This document shows positions 33,060 to 45,165 of a DNA stretch of 64,000 bases, piece after piece. Each line of letters opens with the position of its first letter. The stretch's first letter is position 1. The notes under the pieces are model-generated. The model was not told the origin of the DNA and made no database searches. It saw only the letters and a list, made by a program, of their open reading frames with translations. The DNA comes from Macrostomum hystrix (lineage: Eukaryota > Platyhelminthes > Macrostomidae), in assembly GCA_950097015.1 (NCBI GenBank), contig CATNEN010000002.1, forward strand, positions 9,253,501 to 9,317,500, given 5' to 3'. Made by a program: the position numbers and the translations under genes.

Positions 33060-36000
33060 CTACTGCCAGGCTTCGAAAAGATCAGCAGGGACTCCGAAAA
33101 TCTCTCGCTGTGTGGCGTTCAAGGCGGGCGCAGGCGGCGGGTTCTGGGGGTGCTTCGCCAGCACCTCAGATGCAATCGACTCCACCTGTGGAGTGATGCG
33201 TTGAGTGCAAAATCAGATACACAAGACGGCCGTTAGGCTGCATGCTATATAGTCATCGTCATATTCACAGGGGTCGCGGGTTTGACAGTTTGGCGACCAT
33301 CCGAACGTTTCGAGACAATTGTGCCATTTAGCTAAATGAAGCTTGTAGGTCGTGTGATTTCTTATTTCTTATTTTATAAAGAAAGAACAAATAAATTAAA
33401 ATTAAAATATAATAAAAAGCATTGCTTTCAATTAAGGCTAGGAAGAAATAGCTAATACTAATTAATATATTTAGTAATTAATACTTCTTTGACAGATGAA
33501 AACAAGGATAAGGTAATTTTACCTATCTGTAGAGTATTACATTTCAGGCTTATGATAGGTTATTTAGGGAAGAAAACCGTGTGAGGATCAAATTGTTATG
33601 TACAAAGTCTTAAAACATTCGATAGAGCCACATATTAGGCAAGTTATATCAAAAGAACAGCTCATATCTGCTTCCAATCAAAAGCTGTCACCATTTAAAT
33701 CTGCCTTCAATTTTTTTCTAAGAAACGTAGTTTCCCGTCCTTCTACTCCTAGTGGTCCTTGGGTTGGCCCTTAAGGGCGTAAATTGCACGACAAGCCCCC
33801 AAGCCTTCTCTCCGCGTCTGCACCCCAATTTAATGTGCCTCACTGCGAAATCGATCTCAGTGACCTTGGTGTGAGAGGCAAACGCTCTAACCGCGTTAAC
33901 CACTCTGGCACTCAGCCTCCATGCCCTAGAATTGGAAATTCTTACTTTTCTGCTTAACTTGTATGAAGATTGTATGAAGACATTTGACAAAGCCCTGGAT
34001 AAGATATATCAAAAGAACAGCTTCGGATCGGCTCCCGTAAAAAACGGTCGCCATTTAAATGGGAAACAATGGAAAAAATTCTATTCTCCGTAGTGACGTG
34101 TACTTTTTGGTGATTACCAGCCTCGTAAACTTTTTCTAAGAAACTTAACTTCCAGTCCTTCTACTCCTAGTGGTCCTTGGCACAACTGTGTGGAGCCCTG
34201 TGTGCACAATGCTTACTGTGCCTGTTCTCAGCGAATTCGTGGTTCTCATCACAATCAAGTTGAAAAAAAGTTATGCTCACCCATTTTCGCAGTTCACGAA
34301 CAGGTTTCTGCTTAACATAGTCGATCTCATAAGTGCTCATGCTAGTCGCTAAGACCAATGCCTGAGCCCTCACGGCTATACTCGGGTTGATCCTAGCCGC
34401 ATCTGGCTTCACCTGCTCCCGAAGGCACTTCCTCATAGCGCCACGGCAACGGTCCCAGGTCTGAGAAGGAAACATTCCAAATTTTATTTCAAATAAACCT
34501 GAAATACCTTCTATGATATTGACCAAAGCCTACTCCATGCTCAAAATCAAAAGCACCAACCTGCGTCTCGTCTTCGCAATGGCCCAACAGCAGCAGCGCT
34601 GCCTGTATAATCTGGTGCTGCTCCTTGGAAGCAAGCAGGTTGTCAGGCGTGCAAAAAATTCTGAAGCACCACCGCATCGTTGACTCCCTGGAATCTAATT
34701 TCTCACTCTGAAAACATATTAAAATATACCATGTAGGATTGCAGGTGCTTTCGTGCGAATTTCGTTCAACGCGATACTAGTCATCACTTGCAATTGGCTT
34801 TCAATAAAAATTAGAAATCGTCAGTCCTTACGGCCGGCACGTCGGGCCTCTCTGGTAGAAGTTCGTTGCCCTCCTCTGCTCGAAAGAAGTTTTCTTGCTT
34901 TCTCTTACGAACTTGTTCGTGCGCTCTTCGACTCTTGTTCAAGTTAAAAGCAGTTCGATTCATTTCATTCCTGATGTTAGTATCCACCTCTGACTCGAAG
35001 CGGTACTTTAGCAAGTCCTCGCAAATGTTCTTATTCCCACTGGTCGACTCACTAATTATACGAGCTGATTTTGCGGCCTTGCTATTTTCCTTGCCTTTAA
35101 TTTCTCCCTTCCAAAGTCCACTTGACGTTTTATTCATTGGGTATCTCCTGGGTGGTGTGTCTTCAACTTCAATGCACAGCGAGTTGACACTCGGATCGCT
35201 GACTTCGACTGCGAATTGCACAGTCTCCTCCACGGGAAGAACGGCGCACCGGGGCAGCACAAGTCGGTTTCTGCTGCTCCACGCTGACAAAGTCTCTGGG
35301 AACTGGTCCGCCAGGCCGTTGACTTCACCCAATGACCTGATGAAGTAGTTGCAGTAAAGCCTCATGGAATCAGATCTTCTGGACCGTCCGTTTACCCTTA
35401 GCACATAGTGCCCGGCGATTGGAAATCTCAGACTAATGCAGGATGTGTGGTTCGAGCCCCGGCTGACAAAGGCGTAGCCAGGTGAGACTTTGCCTTCGCC
35501 GCTGTTGTCGATGTGCAGCAGTTCAGCTTCGATCTCGGCCTGAACCTCCTGGTTCATGTTGAATGTCAGATCTAGAGTGGCCTCGGTGCACACAACATGT
35601 GGGTCTGCATGGCTCACCGGCTCGATGAGACTGCTCAGTTCGCTTTGAAAGAATCCCAGACCAGCTCCTGGGAGTCGATCAAGCTGGGGCAGCGGAAATT
35701 CCGCCGCGTCTCGATACTCAGACGGGGCGTCGAGAAGAAACTGGCAGACCGGAACATCGCCGTCATAAATCAGCAGCGCGAATGAGCCGGAGTTAGGCGA
35801 CAAAAACAGAATAATGAATCGTCTGCCAGCTGGCAAGATGATCGCATTTTTAGTAGGCAGGGTCTCATTCGAGGCATCCATTAGCTGGCTTCTCAACCTG
35901 TGTGGATTAGAGTCAACACAATCGACAATCAAGGCGTGCTCACCATCATGTGCAAGAATCTCTCCAGGCTCTGGAGTAGACAGTTGTGCTTTGCAGAGAT

Positions 36001-38237
36001 CGCCTCCCGCTCCAAAGTAAGGCGGCAAAGGCGCACCCTTGGGACGCGCGCGAGGATTCTGGGCCCGTGGGCAGTGAATAACGTAGGTCACAAAATGAAC
36101 AGATTGGCTCTGTGGGTTCGCAGCTTTCTCAATGCTCACTTTCAACTCGAACTTGCCAGCGCATGGGGGCACGAATTTAAGTTGAACCACCCCTTTGCCT
36201 TGTCTTGCTGGCCTAACCAGAAAGCCTTTCTCATCCATCTGGGTCTTAATTTTGGCTCTGCTTTCTTCGGTTATGTCCTTGGTGTGGATCCCGATGCTGG
36301 GAGAGTAGCGCAATTCGCCTCCCGTTTCAAGAAATCTCACATCGATGCTTCCTGGCCTCGCAACGATAACGTTGAGAGGATGCGAGAGAAGCTTGACGTC
36401 ATCCATGAAGTCCTCCATGTATTCTTGAAATCCTTGGAAAACTCTTGGCATTTTTTGAAATTGCGAACGACTGAGAGGACATGCTAGAAGCTGCAGGTCG
36501 ACATCTATATCGTCTTTGGGGAGATGCGATAGAACGAGATTTTCTGGATCAGTTAGAAAATAGTACTCTCTCGTGGACCAGTTTTTCTTGCCTTCTGTCT
36601 TCTCGATTGCCTTCAGGTTCCCGTCGTCGCCAATTTCAGCAAAATCGCTGCTTTCAAAACCAACAATAGAATTCGAGCCCCAATAAGGGTCAACAAAGCG
36701 CCATTCGCCTTCGACGTAGCAGGCAAACCAGCTGCCACCGCCTTGGCATTCAAACCCGACTCTATTGCCGGCACCTTTTTTGTAGCCATCGATGCGCTTC
36801 ACGGGAACCGCCGCGAACCTGGAAATATATTAAAATACGCTAGATTTACTCATGTATTTTAGTGCTTTAGATAATGTAGATTTAATGTAGATTTAGTGCT
36901 TTAGTCGTGCAGTTACGTTCAATTTTTTCTGAATACCACACACCTTGTCAAATACATTTTCCTCATGTAGCAGCACTTTGTAAAAGCTGTGACAACCGTA
37001 CAGTTTCTGTACACACTCATTTTTTAAACCAATCCCATGCTGGAACGTATCGTGCGTACGCGAGGCTGAGGGGCAGAGTTTCCTTGAAGGCCAAACTCCA
37101 AGGCAGAGAGAAAGTGTCAACTGCCTGACAATGAGACAGTCAGGGCAAATGTACGCAAATTTTGTAAGTATAGGACTGCGTACGGTATCTGTGTGTGCGT
37201 GTGTACTCAGGAGTCAGCGAAATATGCAGAATTGCGTCCTCGCTGGCTGCAGGTCTTAGTGTCACAAAATGATGTGCTAGAGCCTACTGTCCTCTAGCAC
37301 ATATTACGAGCGAATATTCGTATATTATAACAATTAAGCGCAGTCAGATAGAAAAGCTCTAATGCCTGAAAATTTTCTCGAATAGGGATTTTATTGATTC
37401 TGCATCCGCATAATAATAGCCTACATGGTTACATAGTGATATTTTAGGAGCAGAAAAGGCATGCATATATTTGCGGTTTTTGCCGTAAGGACTACTAGTG
37501 TGGTCGGACTAGTAGGTCTGGGGTTCGATTCCCGATTGCAAGACAGGGTTGAATATGTGTACTTTGGCAAGACGCATAACTGCTTTAGTTTACCCAACTG
37601 TTAAATTGGCACCAGCATCAGCTCGGGTAATTGAGGGTTGGGGTCCCAGTCCCTGCACATTTGGCCCGATTGGGGAAGTGGCAATATGTTTTTATAGCGA
37701 TTATACAATAAAATATGACTTGTTGTATATAGATTATTATTCTTACTGTGCCAATTTCTGGAATAGGGCATCGGCCCCATCGTTCGCATGCAGCTTCCGA
37801 ACCTGCGTGTACAGCGCCGACTCATTCTCAACCTCGGACATGGAGTCAACCTTCGCAGAGCTCACGAACACGAATGCCGCTCGCACTCTGTCCAGATTCG
37901 AGCTGCACTTCGCGAACAGCCGCTCAGCGAAGCTCTCGTCCGACTCGGCGGGCTCCGGCAGCAGCGAACTGACGTACGCGTCCTTCTCCACGAACTTGGT
38001 GGCGTCGAAGATCTCATTCTTGCGCCTGTGAGGCGGAAATGGCGGCTCCGACTTCGAGTCCGGGTCCCTCGGTCCCTCGCCCTTCTGGCGCTGCAGGTCT
38101 TGGAGAACGTGAATGGTCGGGTATTCGCCAGTGTGCACCTTCTCCTCCAGGTGCTCCTCATCCAGGAGGTAGGAGCGCAAGTCGATCTCGCCAGCCTCGA
38201 GCTTGTAGTTCTGGTAGTACTCGAGTTCGTCAAACAT
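33060..38237 (-). CDS. Kyphoscoliosis peptidase-like protein, paralogue 1
   Basis: Five exons: 38237-37747 (ATG), 36818-34832, 34707-34561, 34460-34281, 33185-33060 (TAG). Phases match throughout and give 976 residues. Exon 1 encodes an acidic N-terminus (MFDELEYYQNYK) and the start of a transglutaminase-like core. Exon 2 continues with RIDGYKKGAG, then YVEGEWRFVDPYWGS and several KY-type Ig-like modules. In the core the Cys position of the usual C-x-G-Y motif reads HANDGAD and the His position is in GGGSWFACYV, so only the Asp of FVDPYW remains. A pseudo-enzyme is likely. The C-terminal exons carry a helical segment (AALLLLGHCEDET) and the closing motif FGVPADLFEAW. KY proteins act in muscle and the cytoskeleton; the role here is inferred from family. 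Confidence 0.88.
33716..33985 (-). mobile_element. SINE family II copy in KY paralogue 1, last intron
   Basis: On the minus strand it reads GAGTGCCAGAGTGGTTAACG, then GCGTTTGCCTCTCACACC and later CGCCCTTAAGGGCCAACC. This is a tRNA-like head with a body shared with copies at 44335 and 56355. A truncated second 3' piece (TCCTTCTACTCCTAGTGGTC) recurs at 34130-34185. About 60 bp of upstream flank (ATATCAAAAGAACAGCT) is also repeated at 33640 and 34000, so the locus was partly duplicated. Confidence 0.7.
34130..34185 (-). mobile_element. Truncated SINE family II fragment
   Basis: Repeats the end of the 33716 element (TTTTTCTAAGAAAC, then TCCTTCTACTCCTAGTGGTC) and stops at TTGG. It lies directly upstream of the exon 34281-34460 in plus coordinates. 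Confidence 0.6.
37050..37290 (+). mobile_element. SINE family II, 3' half only
   Basis: Contains AAGGCAGAGAGAAAGTGTCA, CTGCCTGACAATGAGACAGT and CTCAGGAGTCAGCGAAATAT. These match the 3' half of the 56355-56680 copy. The tRNA-like head is missing. Confidence 0.6.
37480..37690 (+). mobile_element. Short SINE family I copy in intron 1 of KY paralogue 1
   Basis: Carries GGGGTTCGATTCCCGATTGC (B-box like), then CACCAGCATCAGCTCGGGTA and GGCCCGATTGGGGAAGTGG. The matching element at 42715-42915 sits at the same place in paralogue 2, so the insertion is shared by the duplication or was copied by conversion. Confidence 0.65.
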
Positions 38238-39376
38238 AGCAAGCTATGGAATCGAAGCTAGTGGCTATCTTCAGGAATAGCTTCAGTTAAATTAGACGCT
38301 TTGTGTTATTCTGGTTTCTATTTTATAATTCAGTCAGTCATATCGTGATATGGTACTTTACCAAAAACGCAGTAATGAAAATTTCCAACTTATTGTCGAA
38401 TTCCTTGTTGCTGTTGAAGCATCAAGCATTTTAGAGACTGGGTTTTTTAGCCATTTTTATTCTTTCGAATCCTAATTTCATTTCCCTGAGTACATTTGCG
38501 AGTACGAGTGGTCTGATTTTACTGTCTTATTGTGTTGCTCTTTTCAGATAAAAGGTAGAGCTTCTCACTCAACTTGCCAGTCTCAGCAATCTCTATTCTT
38601 TCTTTTCTTTTCTTTACCTATAATCCGCACTTTGCATGAGTTCAAATGTGTGCAATTATTTTTCAAGACATCCTTTCTTGTCTAGTTTTTTGGTATTAAT
38701 TCAAAAGGTCTCGCTGGAGTTTAAAAAAAATGAGATTGCATTGTACCTTGCAGCGATACGAGTAATGCGTTGTTTCTGTAGCTCATAGCTTAGCACAAGG
38801 AAACATTAATCGCTCTTAAGCAAGACTTCACATCTGTACAAAGCTTTTCAAAATCCAAAACACCCGGCGGGGTGCAATTTGTTTGACAATTTGCATCTAA
38901 ATAGGCATTTAAGAGCATGTATAATTATTGAAACGAGGCAATTAATCAACAGCAGTTAATACACTTTGCGTGTGAGTGCATTTCTACCTCTCAACTGATT
39001 CAAGGGTTAAGCATACCCTTAGAAACCAGATAGATTAACAACTCAATAAATTTTTCCTCGTATAATTTACATGTACGCATGGATACAGCAATAAAGTGAA
39101 AATGAAAGCAAAATTTTCAAAATAAGTTTTAGTTAAAAAAATAGTTGGGATCAGGCAACCAAGAAAATAAAGTGTTCGATAAATCATATGTAATTAGACT
39201 TCGTGGAACTTACCTTGATGTTACGAACTCCTACTACTCAGTGGCAATGTTCTATTCGGCACTCTGGAGTAAGCACACACCGAATTAAATTCTTGTTTAC
39301 AAAAAATATCCGAATAAAGCAGTCAGTTTATGTCAGTCGACCTGTAACTTCAGTCAACCTTGTCCGGCAGACATGT
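38238..39376. other. Intergenic between the two KY paralogues
   Basis: AT-rich, no exon supported. It must contain the promoter of paralogue 1 and the 3' end of paralogue 2. No homology to the region upstream of paralogue 2 was noticed, so the near-identity of the first exons stops at the start codon. Confidence 0.55.
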
Positions 39377-42300
39377 TCACAGCCAAGCCTCATGAAGGTA
39401 CTCAGGAACTCCGAGGATGCGTCGCTGAGCAGCTCTGCTAGCCGGCGGAGTATTACGACGTTCGCGCAACACCATAGACGAACGACTGGATGCCTGTGGA
39501 TGTTGAGGCCAAGGGTTTTATTGCTGTCTAGCCTAACAGAACTACAAGATTATTGCAAATCAATCAGTCCTGTGACGTAACAATGGGTTACTTCAGCACT
39601 CACCCACTTGCGAAGCTCCTGAGTAGCCCTGTGGCTGACATAGTTCTCGTCGACATTTTTGAGAATTTCCTGCGCCCTGGCCGCAATGCTGGGGTTGATC
39701 TTGTCGAGATTGGCTGTCGGCTGCTCCCGGCTGCACTGTCGCATTGCTGCGCGGCAGCGGTCCCAGTGCTGGAAATGCGTATCTTGACCTGTACTAGCTA
39801 GGGAGCAAAGCTTCCATAAAGAGGATCAATTTAACTTCAGCTAGTAATTGCACACCCAATTCAAACTGCTTTTAAACTCTGATCGATTCCGAATTGTTTA
39901 ACTTTACACTTTTAATCCAGATCAATCCAATTAACACTAGGGGGTTATTTCAAATAGTCACATTTTTCTAAATCTCTAAAAATATTCATCCAGTCGTCAA
40001 GAATATCCAAAACAGTCTTTACCATTGTCTCATCTTCGCAATGTCCCAGCAGCAGCAGGGCGGCCTGTACTGTCTTGTGCTGTAGTCGAAAAGTAGTTTT
40101 GTTGTCGGGATGGCTCAGCTCTTTCAAGCAGCTCCTCAGCATCAGCTTTTCCTTCTTTCTGCTCGTCTTCTTGGTGTCCTGTGAAAAAATGGCACGACCT
40201 TTTTGTTTACGTCAAACTGCAAGAGCGAAAACTTAAACGACTTGTATTTTGCTGCAACAGACAGACTGTTGTAGAAAAAATGTAAGCAAAGGAGTTACCT
40301 CTTCCGAAACAGGTTCACCAGGATCCTCGGGCAGCAGCTCCATTGCGTTCTGCTCTCGTCGGTAATTCTCTTGCTTCCTCTGACGCCACGCTTCGTTCGT
40401 CCTTCGACGCTTGTTAAGTTCGGCAGCTTCCTGGATCTCCTGATTCTTAATTTCGCAATCCTTTTTCGACTCGAAATTGTAGTTCAGCAAGTCTTCGCAG
40501 ATATTCCTGTTCTTTTCCTGGGTCTCGCTTACAACCTTCAGCGGTCTGCCAGCCAAGTCTTTCGAAGCCGGGATTTTGCCCTTCCAAACTCCATTCTGAT
40601 TCTTCATCAGTGGAAAGCGATGGTTTGTTGAGTTGTTGACCACTAAATACACCGAGTTTACATTCGGGTCACTCAGCGAGATGGCAAACTGCACCGTCTC
40701 GTTGACTGGCAGGACTCCTAGCCTTGGCAGCACCAGCTGGTTGCTGCTTCTCCAGGCTGTCGTCGGCTCCGGAAATTTCTCCACCCGTCCTTTCAGCTTG
40801 CCAATCGATCTGATGAAGTAGTTACAATAGGGCCTCATCAGGTCTGATCTTCGCTGTCTGGCATTCAGCCTGAGCACAAAGTGCCCGGCTGTCGGGAACC
40901 TCAGGCTCACATTGGAACTCTGACTGGAGAAGCTGCTGACGAATGAGTAGCACCGCGACACGCTGTTCTGGCCGTTCAAGCCGATGCGCACAAGTTCGGC
41001 TTCGATCTCGGCTTGAATCTCGTTCATCCTGAATGTCAATTCAATCGATGACTCATTGCAAACAAAATATGGGTCGATGTGGCTTACTGGTTGAATGACA
41101 CTGTTCAGCTGACTGTCGAAGAATCCCAGACCGCCGAATTGCTCAAGATCAGGAACCGGAAATTCCGCTGCGTCCCGATACTCTGACGGTGCATCCAGTA
41201 GAAATTGGCAAACGGGGGCATCGTTTTCATGAATCAGTAAGACGAACGTGCCCGAATCTGGCGACAGGAACAAGATGAATAATTTTGTCTCGACAATCCA
41301 GGCAATCAAATTTTTGGTTGGTAGGAAATTGTTTGAGGCGTCTATTAACTGGAACTTCGGCACTCGCGACCTCTGATCAGTGGCTTGAAAAATCAGGGTG
41401 TGCTCGCCATCAGCTGCGAGTATTTCACCAGGATCCTTCGAAATTAAGCCCACATCTGAGAGCTCTTTGCCAGGACCGAAGTAGGACGGCAGCTCGACGC
41501 CTTTCGGACGCGGTCGAGGATTTTCGGCGAGAGGACAATGGATTACGTAAGACACAAAATGTACCGTTCGTCTGTCGGTCAATTTCTGAAGGGAAATTTT
41601 AAGCTTAAATTTTCCCGGACATGGCGGGACGAAGATGAATTTCGTCTTCCCTTCTCCCATTCTTGTCGGCCTAGATAGGTAACCCCCTTCTTCGATCTTT
41701 GTTTTTATGGCAGTCCGGTTTTCCTCGTTGACGTCTTTGCTGTGAATGCTAATTGTGGAAGAAAGGTCAACTTGGCCTTCTGTCTCCAGGAAGACAACGT
41801 TAATATTGCCAGGGGCGGCCACAATCACGTTCATCGGGTGACTTAGCGGTCGAACACAGCTGATAAAATCCTCAGTAGATTCACTGTGTCCTTGGAAGTA
41901 ATTGGGCATTCGCTCGAACTGCTGGAGGCTGAGAGGCCGGACCAGCAGTTGCCACTCGTCCTCCAAAGCGTCCATCGGAAAGTGCGACAGAATCAGCTGA
42001 TCGGGATCGGTGAGGAAGTAAAACTCCTTCGTTGCCCAGACAGACACACCGTCTGACTTATTCATGTCCTTCAGGTCTCCGTCTCTACCGACCTCAGCGT
42101 ACGTGCCTGACTCGTAGCCGACTAGAGACGTGGAGCCCCAGTGTGCGTCCACAAAGCGCCACTCTCCTTCAACATAGCAGGCCGCCCATTTTCCAGTTCG
42201 GACGGTGTGCCCAATTTCATAACCGGCGCCTTTCTTATAGCCAACAATAATTCTTAGTGGAACTTGGCCAAGTCTGAAATATTATTTGACAGAATTTTCT

Positions 42301-43476
42301 TTCTGTAGCATCTAAGCGTCGTTTTTGCCTGGTTTTAACAGTAGAGAGACGACGCTATTTTTCCCCAGGGGAAAGACCCCAGGTGTTTAAAAAGCCCACT
42401 GCCTACTTCACAATAGCTCCGAATGACAGATTTTCATGAAAGTCCATCATATGAATCAAAATTTTCCGCCTTTTACGATGAACTAAACTATAAAGCCGTC
42501 AGAGTCACATCGTCGAGATATTCAGCTATTTTTGTCGGAGACTCTGGGTACAAGGACAGCTAACATTGCGCTGTATAAACTTCTATGGGGAATCCACATT
42601 GCTTCAATAATATACATATAAACAATATAATGAAAAAATACTTATAATTAGCTATAATAGCCGAGATGGTTACATGATGATATTTTAGGAGCAGAAAAAG
42701 TAAACATATATTGGCCTTTTTGCCGCTAGGACTACTAGTGGTGAGAAGTCGGGGGTTCGATTACAGATAGCATGACCCGATTGGATTTGTGTATTTGGCA
42801 TAACTGCTTTAGTTTACCCAGCTATTAAATTGGCACCAGCATCAGCTCGGGTAATTGAGGGTTGGGGTCCCAGTCCCTGCACATTTGGCCCGATTGGGGA
42901 AGTGGCAATATGTTTTTATAGCGATTATACAATAAAATATGACTTGTTGTATATAGATTATTATTCTTACTGCGCCAATTTCTGGAATAGGGCATCGGCC
43001 CCATCGTTCGCATGCAGCTTCCGAACCTGCGTGTACAGCGCCGACTCATTCTCAACCTCGGACATGGAGTCAACCTTCGCAGAGCTCACGAACACGAATG
43101 CCGCTCGCACTTTGTCCAGATTCGAGCTGCACTTCGCGAACAGCCGCTCAGCGAAGCTCTCGTCCGACTCGGCGGGCTCCGGCAGCAGCGAACTGACGTA
43201 CGCGTCCTTCTCCTCGAACTTGGTGGCGTCGAAGATCTCATTCTTGCGCCTGCGAGGCGGAAATGGCGGCTCCGACTTCGAGTCCGGGTCCCTCGGTCCC
43301 TCGCCCTTCTGGCGCTGCAGGTCTTGGAGAACGTGAATGGTCGGGTATTCGCCAGTGAGCACCTTCTCCTCCAGGTGCTCCTCATCCAGCAGGTAGGAGC
43401 GCAAGTCGATCTCGCCAGCGTCGAGCTTGTAGTTCTGGTAGTACTCGAGTTCATTGAAAACGGCTTCTGAAGCCAT
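39377..43476 (-). CDS. Kyphoscoliosis peptidase-like protein, paralogue 2
   Basis: Exons 43476-42971 (ATG), 42273-40299, 40178-40023, 39768-39604 and 39493-39377 (TGA) join in phase to 972 residues, with the same intron positions as paralogue 1. Exon 1 is nearly identical to the other copy but has its own first codons (MASEAVFNELE). From exon 2 onwards the two proteins share only about half of their residues. The core reads VGYKKGAGYEIGHTVRTGKW and YVEGEWRFVDAHWGS: the Asp is kept, while the Cys and His positions are lost. KY-type Ig-like modules follow. The end reads ILGVPEYLHEAW, matching FGVPADLFEAW in paralogue 1. The role is inferred from the family (cytoskeletal scaffold). Confidence 0.88.
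42420..42560. repeat. Dispersed repeat family IV, diverged copy
   Basis: Shows CATGAAAGTCCATCATATGA, TTTTCCGCC and CATCGTCGAGATATTCAGC, in the block order of the copies at 48770 and 26200. It lies in intron 1 of KY paralogue 2. Confidence 0.5.
42715..42915 (+). mobile_element. Short SINE family I copy in intron 1 of KY paralogue 2
   Basis: Matches 37480-37690: GGGGGTTCGATTACAGATAG, then CACCAGCATCAGCTCGGGTA and GGCCCGATTGGGGAAGTGG. Its left part is clearly diverged from the other copy, while its right part is almost identical. Confidence 0.65.
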
Positions 43477-45165
43477 TTCTTCTCTTAGCACGTACGACTA
43501 AGCGGTAGTCAAGGGCTAGACTAAGATAATTGCAAAGATATATGTTTTTTCGAAATCCGTGAAACAGCTGGAAAGTGTTTCAAAAGCTGTTACTATTTTA
43601 TAATAATCAGTCTACGCAAGCTGCTGTGAGAATGCCTGCAATAGTTGTCTCTCCAAATAAAAATACTAAGCAGTTTTCTGAATACAACAGAGACAGACTC
43701 GGGTTAGAAAGGCTTGGACTCTTTTCATGTTATATTTTTGCTGCCTTTTAAAAAATTGCTTTCTTGGACTTCTAATGCATCACTAAATCAAGCTTGAGCG
43801 CACAATGAAACCAGAGTTGTTTTCTGTCTGCAATGTCTAATATGTGTTTAGCTCATTGCATGAGTCCTTAGAAGTAGCTAGAACGCATAGAAAGGAGGAT
43901 GCCACAAGAAACTGAATAAGAGTGCGCTCAGGTTCGTATGAGGCTTAATGCTGTGCTAGCCTATTTCATAATTGTTACTCGGTTTTTTAATATTTTAATG
44001 CAGAGCAAGGTAGGGTATGATGAGGAGGCAAATAAACACGTCTTCGTTGAGACTTTGCAACTTGACTACCGAAACAACTCAAGCTGCAGTTCCACAGGTC
44101 TAGTCTATACACAAAAATGAATTCAATCCCGAGTCTTTGAAACGTTGACTGCTTTCTTATAGCTCAAACAGCCATTTGCATTGCTTTATGGTGTTAGTGT
44201 CTAACTGCCCTCTGCAAATTTTTTTAGCACCTGAGTCCTAATGCTTCAGGGTCACGGCACACTGCACACACTCACACAGGTGTGTACATCTGCCCTGAAA
44301 TATTCATTTTTCAGGCAGTTTACATTCCGATGACCACTAGTAGTCTACTTTGGGAGCCTTTGGTACATTCCCTGTGCATTGGAGGTTGGCCTTCAAGGGC
44401 ATAAATTGCACAAAAAGTCCCTAGTTTTCCTCTGCGCGGCTGCGACCCAAATTAATGTGGCTTCGCAGGGGAACCGAGCTCAGGGGCATTGGTGCGAGAG
44501 GCAAACGCGTTAACGGCTCTGCGAGTCAACCCACTTCAATGCTTCATTTTGTAACTTGTAAACATATTCTAAAAAGAAGTATATATTTTATTGACTGGCT
44601 TGATAGACTACAACTTCTCTAAATGTTTTAAAACTTTCCTAAGAAATTGTCCACACTTTTAAGCAGTTTCCAAACTGCAATTACGTTTGATTTTTCGGCT
44701 GCATAAGTATCGATGCACCCCGTTATAACAATTTGTCTATAGGCAGTGCACAATCGAGAGTATATTTGCAGCTTAACAAACTCGGACTACTATGTAGAGT
44801 TCTTCTAAAGACTACAAGAAATAACGAGTAGCAATTTCTACAAAGTTCTAGGAATCAGCTCAAGCTATGTTTATCTTGACTGACCAGCAGAGAAGAGCAT
44901 GCAACTACGAAACTAAAGTCTCTTTAGGTCGGAGAGTTCGATAGCATTGCGATTTTTAAAAGGTCCTTTGAAGAGCAGGTCATGTGCGAGTAGAGTACTT
45001 TCTGGCCAAAAGTACAGACAGCTCATTGTGAGTCATCAATGCTAACACTAATCTAGTTAGTTCTCTAGACAGACTAAGAACTAAGCACTAATTGATTTCA
45101 GCCTTTAACCTGCCGTGTTAGATAATTTCAGTTTGAGCAATCAGTAGATTGACAGGCTATTTTGC
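43477..45165. other. Intergenic between KY paralogue 2 and the GABA-B-like receptor 1
   Basis: No exon supported. AT-rich unique DNA with one family II SINE (44335-44545). Confidence 0.6.
44335..44545 (-). mobile_element. SINE family II copy
   Basis: Minus strand: CGCAGAGCCGTTAACGCGTT, then TGCCTCTCGCACCAATGCCC and CCTTGAAGGCCAACC in the same order as the copies at 33716 and 56355. TACACACCTGTGTGAG-type sequence lies just to its left (44270-44290), probably the rest of the body. Confidence 0.7.

Noticed and set aside
38237-43476. Very recent whole-gene duplication of the KY pair
   Set aside because: Only exon 1 and nearby intron are nearly identical; exons 2-5 are far diverged, so conversion fits better.
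43938-44120. Sixty-codon plus-strand frame starting MRLNAVLAYF
   Set aside because: Isolated, no splice context, no recognisable motif; expected by chance in this length of DNA.
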